A DNA stretch of 52,628 bases from Actinomadura formosensis NBRC 14204 (GTDB lineage: Bacteria; Actinomycetota; Actinomycetes; Streptosporangiales; Streptosporangiaceae): positions 1-52,628 of the forward strand of contig NZ_BCQQ01000039.1 in the NCBI RefSeq assembly GCF_001552155.1, read 5' to 3'. The notes beneath the pieces were generated by a model. The model had not been told where the DNA came from and searched no databases. It worked only from the letters and a program-made list of their open reading frames with translations. The position numbers and the translations under genes were made by a program. Below, in pieces: positions 9,371-15,261 of the stretch. Positions within the stretch are counted from its first letter, which is position 1. Every line of letters starts with the position of its first letter.

Positions 9371-10003
9371 ATGGATGCCGTCGTGAAGAACCTGCTGCGC
9401 GAGTCCGGTCAGACGTTCGCCGAGGAGGCCGGCATAACGCTGAAGGACCAGCCGGGCCCGCTGTTCAAGCTCCTCGTCCTGGTGAACCTGCTGAGCGCGC
9501 GCATCTCGTCCGACATCGCGGTCGCCGCCGCCCACGAGCTGTTCGAGGCCGGGGGCGGCACGGCCCGCGGGATGGGCAGGATGTCGTGGCAGGACCGGGT
9601 GGACGCCCTCGGACGCGCCCACTACGTCCGCTATGACGAGAGCACCGCGTCCCGCCTGGGCGACACCGCCGACCTGGCCCAGGACAAGTACAACGGCGAC
9701 CTGCGGCGCCTCGCCATCGAGGCCGGACGCGACACCGGGAAGGCTCGTGAACTGCTGCAGGAGTTCCCCGGCATCGGCCCCACCGGCGCGGACATCTTCT
9801 GCCGCGAGGCCCAGGCCATCTGGCCGTGGCTCCGCCCCTACATCGACGACCAGGTGAAGAGGGGCGCCGAACGGCTCGGCCTGCCCGCCGACCCCGGCGA
9901 GCTCGCCGGGAAGGTGCCGGACAAGGACCTGGCCCGGTTCAGCGCCGCCCTGGTCCGCGTCGCCCACGACAAGAAGCTCGCGGACCATCTGAAAGCCGCA
10001 TGA
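9371..10003 (+). CDS. HhH-GPD-like DNA repair family protein
   Basis: The 210-residue protein resembles the endonuclease III/AlkA fold. It has an early LVNLLSARISSDIAVAAAHELF segment, a helix-hairpin-helix FPGIGPTGADIF and then RPYIDDQV, where the aspartate matches the catalytic Asp of the superfamily. The hairpin lacks the lysine of bifunctional glycosylase/lyases (usual LPGVGRKTA), and there is no four-cysteine iron-sulfur motif at the C-terminus. If active it would be a monofunctional glycosylase; an inactive DNA-binding relative is also possible. The start has an excellent GGAGGT site. Confidence 0.75.
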   Translation: MDAVVKNLLRESGQTFAEEAGITLKDQPGPLFKLLVLVNLLSARISSDIAVAAAHELFEAGGGTARGMGRMSWQDRVDALGRAHYVRYDESTASRLGDTADLAQDKYNGDLRRLAIEAGRDTGKARELLQEFPGIGPTGADIFCREAQAIWPWLRPYIDDQVKRGAERLGLPADPGELAGKVPDKDLARFSAALVRVAHDKKLADHLKAA

Positions 10004-10034
10004 CCTCGTCCACCCGCGCGGATGGACGAGGTCA
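10001..10034. terminator. Bidirectional hairpin terminator
   Basis: TGACCTCGTCCA and TGGACGAGGTCA form a perfect 12-bp stem around a 10-nt loop. The left arm includes the stop codon of the HhH-GPD-like gene. It separates that gene from the converging TerD gene and has no U-tract. Confidence 0.55.
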
Positions 10035-10064
10035 CCGCATCGCCCGCGGGACGGTTCGTGCCGG

Positions 10065-11525
10065 TCAGTCCTTGCCGCGCGAGGCGACCCACTCCAGATT
10101 CCAGCCGTACGCCTGGTCGACGCTCATCTTCCCCCAGCGCGGACGGCCGGGCGGCGGCAGGATGAACCGTCCCTCGCGGCGGACGACCAGCTCACCGTTC
10201 ACGTTCTCGATGAGCGCCAGGACCGCGTCACGGGACGCGTCCATGCAGTCGTCCATCCGCATGTCGATCGGCGGCGCGCCCACCGGGAACAGTGTGGCGA
10301 TCGCGTCCAGGCCGCGGAAGTCGTCGGCGCCGTCGTAGATCTCGGCGAACACCAGGATCCGCTTGAAGTCACGGGTGTGGTCCAGATTGATGTGAAGGTT
10401 CTCACCCGTCTCGATGGCGCCGGTCCGGTCGTCCTTGTCGAGCTTGATGAACGGTGCGCGGTCCAATGCGCCCATGTCGCCGAGCGCGTGGATGATGCCC
10501 TTGCGGCCGTCCTGCAGCTCCCAGAGGCAGCACAGGTCCAGGTCGAGGTCGACGCCGCGGCGCCGCTTGCCGAGCCGCCCCTTGGCTACGCCCTCACGTG
10601 CGGTCCAATTGAGGTTGACGCGCATGTGCCCGCCCGTCGCGCCGTGCTTGGTGAGCGACACCGAGGGCGCGTTCTTCGTCAGGGAGATCTTGCCGCCGCT
10701 CTGCTGCGGCTGGGCCGCGCCAGGCGGAGGCGCGTACTGCCCAGGCGGGGGCGGGGGCGCGTACTGCCCGGGCGGAGGCGGAGCGTACTGGCCCCCTGGC
10801 GGGGGCGGGGGCGCGTACTGCCCCGGGGCAGGAGGCGGCGGGGGCGGAGCGTACTGGCCGGGGGGTGGAGGCGGAGCGTACTGGCCGGGCGGAGGCGGCG
10901 GCGTGTACTGGCCGCCGGGCGGAGGCGGCGGAGGCGCGTACTGCTGCTGTCCTGGCGGGACAGGCGCCTGCGGGGGCGGGGGCGGGGGCGCGGCCTGACC
11001 GGGGTCGTCGACCGAGATGCCGAAGTCGGTGGCCAGCCCGGCGAGCCCCGAGTCGTAGCCCTGGCCGACCGCGCGGAACTTCCACGCGCCCTGCCGCCGG
11101 TAAAGCTCACCGAGCACGAACGCCGTCTCCGTGGTCGCGCCCTGGCTGTCGAACCGGGCGACCTCCGTGCCGCCCGCCGCGTCCACGACCCGCACGTACA
11201 GCCCCTGGAACCGGCCGAACGTCCCGCCGTCCGCGGACGCCGCGATCACGATCCGGTCGATGGCCGGCTCGACCCGGTCCAGGTCCACCGACAGGACGTC
11301 CAGGACCGTCGGCCCCTGCCGCTTGCCCTCGTACCGGACCGCGCCGGACTTGTGCGCCGGCTGGTTGTAGAAGACGAAGTCGTCGTCCGAACGCACCCGG
11401 CCGGTCTCCGCCAGCAGGAGCGCCGACGCGTCCGCGTCGGGCACACCGGGACCGGCCTGCCAGCCCAGCTCGATCCGCACCGAGGGAACCGGCACCGGGG
11501 TGTTGGCGCCCTTCTGCATCGACAT
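10065..11525 (-). CDS. Tandem TerD-domain protein with proline-rich linker
   Basis: The 486-residue product begins [13 protein letters not shown], typical of TerD proteins. Residues about 1-180 form one TerD-like domain, and residues about 285-486 form a second, with [17 protein letters not shown] and an acidic DDRTG segment that would bind calcium as in TerD/TerZ. Between them lies about 100 residues of repeats of the GQYAPPPPP type, probably disordered. TerD proteins belong to tellurite resistance and membrane-associated stress complexes and bind Ca2+. The ATG follows GAGGAG. No other ter gene lies nearby, so a general stress role is more likely than tellurite resistance. Confidence 0.88.
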   Translation of the reverse strand: MSMQKGANTPVPVPSVRIELGWQAGPGVPDADASALLLAETGRVRSDDDFVFYNQPAHKSGAVRYEGKRQGPTVLDVLSVDLDRVEPAIDRIVIAASADGGTFGRFQGLYVRVVDAAGGTEVARFDSQGATTETAFVLGELYRRQGAWKFRAVGQGYDSGLAGLATDFGISVDDPGQAAPPPPPPQAPVPPGQQQYAPPPPPPGGQYTPPPPPGQYAPPPPPGQYAPPPPPPAPGQYAPPPPPGGQYAPPPPGQYAPPPPPGQYAPPPGAAQPQQSGGKISLTKNAPSVSLTKHGATGGHMRVNLNWTAREGVAKGRLGKRRRGVDLDLDLCCLWELQDGRKGIIHALGDMGALDRAPFIKLDKDDRTGAIETGENLHINLDHTRDFKRILVFAEIYDGADDFRGLDAIATLFPVGAPPIDMRMDDCMDASRDAVLALIENVNGELVVRREGRFILPPPGRPRWGKMSVDQAYGWNLEWVASRGKD

Positions 11526-11644
11526 GAACGCTCCTCATCATCGGCCGACGTGACCAACCTACGGCGTGCCGCCCGGCCCCGCGACCTGCCATGAGAGGAG
11601 GACGCGCGGCGGCACCCCGGGGTTCCGTCCGCCCACGCGGGGCG

Positions 11645-12694
11645 TCAGGGGACGCGGGCGGTCCATTCGCGGGTGCTGAACTTGTCCGTGACGTACTTGT
11701 GCGCCAGGCGCAGCTCGTCATCGGTGACCCGGTCGCCGGTCAGCCCGTACCGGGTCCGGAAGTGCCCGATCATGCGGTCGATGATCTCCTCGCGGGCGAG
11801 CCCGGTCTGCCGCCGCAGCGGGTCGACGCGCTTCACCGCGCTGGCGATGCCCCTGTCGGAGATCTTCTCCCGGCCGATCCGCAGCACCCGCAGCATCTTG
11901 TCCGCGTCGATGTCGTAGGCCATCGTCACGTGGTGCAGCACCGTGCCCGCCGCGAGCCGCTTCTGCGCCGCACCGGCGATCTTGCCGTTGTCGGACGTGA
12001 TGTCGTTCAGCGGCTGATACCACGCCCTGATCCCGAGTTCGCCGAGCGCGCCCAGCACCCAGTCGTCCAGGAACGCGTAGCTCTCCGCGAACGACATGCC
12101 CGCCACCAGCGTGTCCGGCGCGTACAGCGAGTAGGTGATGGTGTTGCCGGGCTCGATGAACATCGCGCCGCCGCCGCTGATGCGCCGGACCACCTCGACC
12201 CCGTGCCGCTCGGCGGCCTCGGCGTCCACCTCGTTGCGCAGTGACTGGAAGCTGCCGATGACCACGGCCGGGGACGCCCACTCCCACACCCGCAGCGTCG
12301 GCGGGCGGCGGCCCGCCCCGACCTCCTCGGCCAGCACCTGGTCGATCGCCATGTGCAGGGCGGGTTCCCGCGGCGGCTCGTGGATCAGCCGCCAGTCGTG
12401 GTCGCGCCAGTCCGACGCCCGCGTGACGGCCCGCCGCACCGCGATGCCCACGGCCTCGGCGGTGATCCCGAGCATCACCGTGCCGCGCGGCAGTCCCGCC
12501 TGGACGCGGGCACCGATCGCCCTCGCGTCGAGCCCGACGGGCAGCCCGTCCAGGACGCCGTTGATCGCATCGAGCGCCTCATCGGGTTCGAGGAAGAAGT
12601 CACCGCTGATCCTGGGGGCGCGCAGCAGACCGTCCACGACATCGACGTCGGCGACGACGAGCTTGCCACCGGGAACCTTGTACTCACCGTGCAT
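11645..12694 (-). CDS. Lipoate-protein ligase A family protein with N-terminal accessory domain
   Basis: The 349-residue protein carries a catalytic biotin/lipoate ligase domain from about residue 100. It has RRISGGGAMF and the lysine-bearing NGKIAGAAQKR that binds the lipoyl-AMP intermediate. The first 90 residues (MHGEYKVPGGKLVV, then ISGDFF) resemble the accessory domain that sits at the C-terminus of E. coli LplA, so the domain order is permuted. The ATG at 12694 has AGGTG six bases upstream; the frame could start at 12724. It would attach lipoate or a related acid to dehydrogenase or GcvH proteins. Octanoyltransferase or amidotransferase activity is an alternative. Confidence 0.85.
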   Translation of the reverse strand: MHGEYKVPGGKLVVADVDVVDGLLRAPRISGDFFLEPDEALDAINGVLDGLPVGLDARAIGARVQAGLPRGTVMLGITAEAVGIAVRRAVTRASDWRDHDWRLIHEPPREPALHMAIDQVLAEEVGAGRRPPTLRVWEWASPAVVIGSFQSLRNEVDAEAAERHGVEVVRRISGGGAMFIEPGNTITYSLYAPDTLVAGMSFAESYAFLDDWVLGALGELGIRAWYQPLNDITSDNGKIAGAAQKRLAAGTVLHHVTMAYDIDADKMLRVLRIGREKISDRGIASAVKRVDPLRRQTGLAREEIIDRMIGHFRTRYGLTGDRVTDDELRLAHKYVTDKFSTREWTARVP

Positions 12695-12769
12695 CACGTA
12701 CACCTGAACCCTGGCGCCGTACACCCCATTCCATGAGGTTCGACCGCGCGGACGAGGAGGTCCGCCGGC

Positions 12770-13231
12770 CTACGGGAAGCGAGCCTCATGCCGGACGGGA
12801 AAGTTGACCGAGTTGGCGATGAAGCACAGCTCGCCGGCCCGTTCGTGCAGCCCGGCCGCCCGCTCGGCCTGCCCGGGGTCGGCCAGCGTGACCCGGGGCC
12901 GCAGGACGACCTCCTCGAACCGCCCGCCACCGTCCGATGTCTCGGCCATCGTCCCGCACGGACGGTCCTCATACTCCGTGACCACGATCTTCTCGACGGC
13001 GCACAGATGCAGAAACCACAGCATGTGGCACTGCGCAAGGGACGCGACGAGCAGTTCCTCCGGGTTCCACCGGGAGGGATCACCCCGGAACGCGGGATCG
13101 GAACTTCCCACGATGGCGGGCTTGCCCGGTGCCTGAACCTCATGAGCCCGCTCATAGGCGCGGTAGGAACTCGTCCCAGCCCCGGTGTTCCCCGTCCACG
13201 TCACCGTCACTTCGTACTGATGGCTCTTCAT
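12770..13231 (-). CDS. OsmC/Ohr-family peroxidase
   Basis: The 153-residue protein has the two redox cysteines of the family: C68 in ASLAQCHMLWFL and C136 in GELCFIANSVNFPV. NPEELLVAS precedes the first cysteine. Such enzymes reduce organic hydroperoxides in the cytoplasm using thiols or lipoyl proteins. The neighbouring lipoate-ligase-like gene on the same strand is suggestive, because Ohr enzymes use dihydrolipoamide as reductant, but the genes are 75 bp apart and the link is inference. Confidence 0.92.
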   Translation of the reverse strand: MKSHQYEVTVTWTGNTGAGTSSYRAYERAHEVQAPGKPAIVGSSDPAFRGDPSRWNPEELLVASLAQCHMLWFLHLCAVEKIVVTEYEDRPCGTMAETSDGGGRFEEVVLRPRVTLADPGQAERAAGLHERAGELCFIANSVNFPVRHEARFP

Positions 13232-13427
13232 CTCGGGCTCACCTTCGTCTCTCGCACCCGATCATTCTCCGCCACGGCAACGCGCTCCCCGGCATCTCGG
13301 TGAGCCGCTCCCCCCGGCATCCCTCCCCCGCCACCGTCCCACCTGCGACGTTCGCGATACCGGCCCGCAGGCCGTCATACTCTCCGTCGAACCGGGCCCC
13401 ATCCCCATTGCTGAAGGAGTCGACGGC

Positions 13428-14123
13428 ATGCGCTCACGACCGCTGTACGACGGCGTGGCAGTCCTCACGCGGCTCGGCGTGGGCGTCATCTTCATGGCGC
13501 ACGGCTGGCAGAAGATCGAGGCCGGCATCACCGCGACCGGCCGCTCGTTCGGCGCCCTGGGCGTGCCGTTCCCCACCGCCGCCGCCGTCTACTCCACGTT
13601 CATCGAACTGCTCGGCGGGGCCGCGCTCATCGCCGGGCTGGCCCTGCCCGTCACCGGCATCCTGCTGTTCGTCGACATGGCCGGCGCGTTCGTCTTCGTC
13701 CACGCCGACCAGGGCCTGTTCCTCGTGGACGGCGGCAGGGTCCGCGACGGCTACGAACTCGCCCTCGTCCTCGGCATGGCCGGCCTGCTGTTCGCCGCGG
13801 GCGGCGGTGGCAGCCTGACCCTCGACCAGTGGGTCATCGGCAAACGCCTGCGCCGTCCGGACGACGACGAGGACGAGGAGGACGCCGCGAGCTTCGTGGA
13901 GTCACTCCGCCAGGCCGAACCGAAACCCGCGCAGAAATCCCGCCGCCCGGCGAAGACCCCCGCCGCCGCGCCCGAGCCCGCCAAGCCCCCGAAAGAGCCC
14001 GCCAAGGACTCCGGGGACGACCTGGTGGGGGCCGGCCGCCACAGGTCCTCCCGCCGCCGCCGCGCCGCGGCGACCCAGCCGGTCAAGCAGCCGTCCGCCG
14101 ACGACGAGCCCCGCACCCCCTGA
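13428..14123 (+). CDS. DoxX family membrane protein with charged C-terminal tail
   Basis: Residues 1-145 are a DoxX-like membrane domain: GVGVIFMAHGWQKI near the start, then hydrophobic segments around residues 48-70, 73-95 and 105-125. The last 85 residues form a hydrophilic tail with an acidic run, then Lys/Pro/Ala-rich sequence and a terminal Arg-rich patch, unusually long for the family. AAGGAG stands seven bases before the ATG. It is divergent from the OsmC gene. DoxX proteins have been linked to redox stress and thiosulfate metabolism; the role here is not known. Confidence 0.88.
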   Translation: MRSRPLYDGVAVLTRLGVGVIFMAHGWQKIEAGITATGRSFGALGVPFPTAAAVYSTFIELLGGAALIAGLALPVTGILLFVDMAGAFVFVHADQGLFLVDGGRVRDGYELALVLGMAGLLFAAGGGGSLTLDQWVIGKRLRRPDDDEDEEDAASFVESLRQAEPKPAQKSRRPAKTPAAAPEPAKPPKEPAKDSGDDLVGAGRHRSSRRRRAAATQPVKQPSADDEPRTP

Positions 14124-14129
14124 CCCGAA

Positions 14130-14160
14130 GAGGGCGGGAAGCCACCCGCTCCCCGCCCTC
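14130..14160. terminator. Hairpin terminator after doxX-like gene
   Basis: GAGGGCGGG and CCCGCCCTC form a perfect 9-bp stem with a 13-nt loop, 6 bp after the DoxX stop. It is not followed by a U-tract. It could also serve the converging toxin gene. Confidence 0.55.
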
Positions 14161-14215
14161 TCACCGGATCGTACTGGGGCAGCGCACTTATTCGAGGGTG
14201 CGGTATTCCTACGGA

Positions 14216-14641
14216 TCAGGCGCCTTCAGTCCAGTACCTCTGCAGCCTGGCGACGGCTTCCTCCTTGGTCATCATCGCGACCTCGGCCTCATCGAGACCG
14301 ACCCTGGAGATCAGCAAGTGGACGAGGTCGGCGGGCAATGCCTCCGATGGCGGCGTGGGCGTTCCGCGATCCGGCACGACCTTGTCCTGGACACACCCCC
14401 AGAACGTTGCCTCGTCCACCTGAAGCTGATCGCGGAGGATATGGCCCCAGATACCGGGGCCATAGGTGCTCCGATCGACCGGGTGGGAGATGCGAGTCCT
14501 CAGGATCCGGCCGTCGGCAAGATCCAACTCATAGATGACGTGGTGAGTCCCGGTTCGCCCGCGGGCATTCCGCACCGGGCGCCACCCTTCCGTCCGGCAG
14601 AAGCGGTCGTGGTCATCACGCGCGGGCTGGGGCCAGGTCAC
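14216..14641 (-). CDS. Putative HicA-like toxin of a toxin-antitoxin pair
   Basis: The 141-residue protein starts at a GTG that overlaps the antitoxin stop by 4 nt (GTGA). Residues 11-85 follow the order of a HicA mRNA-interferase domain: FCRTEGWRPVR (first helix and strand), GTHHVIYEL where HicA has its catalytic GSH, DGRILRTRISHP, then GHILRDQLQVDEATFW matching the HicA helix that ends in a short gis-eeF element. It is about twice HicA length, with a C-terminal region of about 55 residues. Relatives in Streptomyces are annotated as cytotoxic translational repressors, from memory. H33/H34 would be catalytic. Toxicity is inferred. Confidence 0.72.
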   Translation of the reverse strand: MTWPQPARDDHDRFCRTEGWRPVRNARGRTGTHHVIYELDLADGRILRTRISHPVDRSTYGPGIWGHILRDQLQVDEATFWGCVQDKVVPDRGTPTPPSEALPADLVHLLISRVGLDEAEVAMMTKEEAVARLQRYWTEGA

Positions 14642-15054
14642 CGAGCCTTCCCCACCAGCCAGTCACGCAACTGCTCATCATCGCTGAGGCTGATCAGCTG
14701 GACGAGCCCCCAGTTCTCGCGGTGGTTCGAAGCATCGAGCAGATGGTCCTGCCAGTCTTCGGCGTACTCACGCAGCGCATCGATCATCTCCGTGACGGCC
14801 TCGTCGAAGGTCCCTCCGTCCGCTGCGATGGGCAACCCGGGGATGAAGATCGACCAGCCGTCGGCTTCCGAAACCACTTGCGCACGCGATGGACTGACCA
14901 CTGCGAGGTAGTGGCGCAATCGCTCGACGTCCACCATGGCGGTTGTGGACGACTCACGACGCACCGTGGCCACCCGTCCTGTTTCAGCTGCGTCAAGGAG
15001 CGCCTTGAGATGCGCACGGGCCTCCGTATAGCTGTCGAAGTGAACAGCGGTCAT
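14638..15054 (-). CDS. Putative antitoxin: Phd/YefM-like N-terminus with HicB-like C-terminus
   Basis: The 138-residue protein has a perfect GGAGGT site before its ATG. Residues 6-52 look like a Phd/YefM DNA-binding domain: a SYTEARAHLKALLDAAE helix, then RVATVRRESSTTAMVDVERL. Residues 60-101 look like a HicB partial RNase H fold, with VVSEADGWSIFIPGLP followed by DGGTFDEAVTEMIDALREY, close to the usual G-T-EEA-A pattern. The remainder is predicted helical. It would neutralise the downstream toxin and repress its own promoter at the 15100-15127 inverted repeat. In standard hicAB loci the toxin comes first and HicB has its DNA-binding part at the C-terminus. Confidence 0.75.
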   Translation of the reverse strand: MTAVHFDSYTEARAHLKALLDAAETGRVATVRRESSTTAMVDVERLRHYLAVVSPSRAQVVSEADGWSIFIPGLPIAADGGTFDEAVTEMIDALREYAEDWQDHLLDASNHRENWGLVQLISLSDDEQLRDWLVGKAR

Positions 15055-15099
15055 GGCAGTACCTCCGTCGCATCGTGCCTCCAGGGTGACGCCCGCAGG

Positions 15100-15127
15100 T
15101 AAGTACGTCAAGTACGTCACGTACTTA
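15100..15127. promoter_or_regulatory. Inverted-repeat operator upstream of the toxin-antitoxin operon
   Basis: TAAGTACGT (15100-15108) and ACGTACTTA (15119-15127) are perfect 9-bp inverted arms, and AGTACGTCA repeats between them, giving three overlapping GTACGT cores. It lies 45 bp upstream of the antitoxin ATG, where the promoter should be. It is the likely autoregulatory site of the antitoxin. Confidence 0.6.
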
Positions 15128-15154
15128 TGATGCCACATGCACTGAAGAGATCGC

Positions 15155-15171
15155 GTTGCACTGGATGCAAC
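15155..15171. promoter_or_regulatory. Short palindrome upstream of the toxin-antitoxin operon
   Basis: GTTGCACTGGATGCAAC has 6-bp perfect arms around a 5-bp spacer, 100 bp upstream of the antitoxin. It may be a second regulator site; no protein can be assigned. Confidence 0.3.
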
Positions 15172-15261
15172 ATGATCCCCTCGGCGCGGTGGAGCGATGC
15201 CCCGTCCCTCCATCGCTCCACCGCTCTGAACTGGCCTTTCATGCCGTATCGAGGCCCGGTT

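Noticed and set aside
10720..10990. Tandem DNA repeat or CRISPR-like array
   Set aside because: The repetition is codon-level repetition of Pro-rich GQYAPPPPP units inside the TerD protein. Unit lengths vary and there are no spacers.
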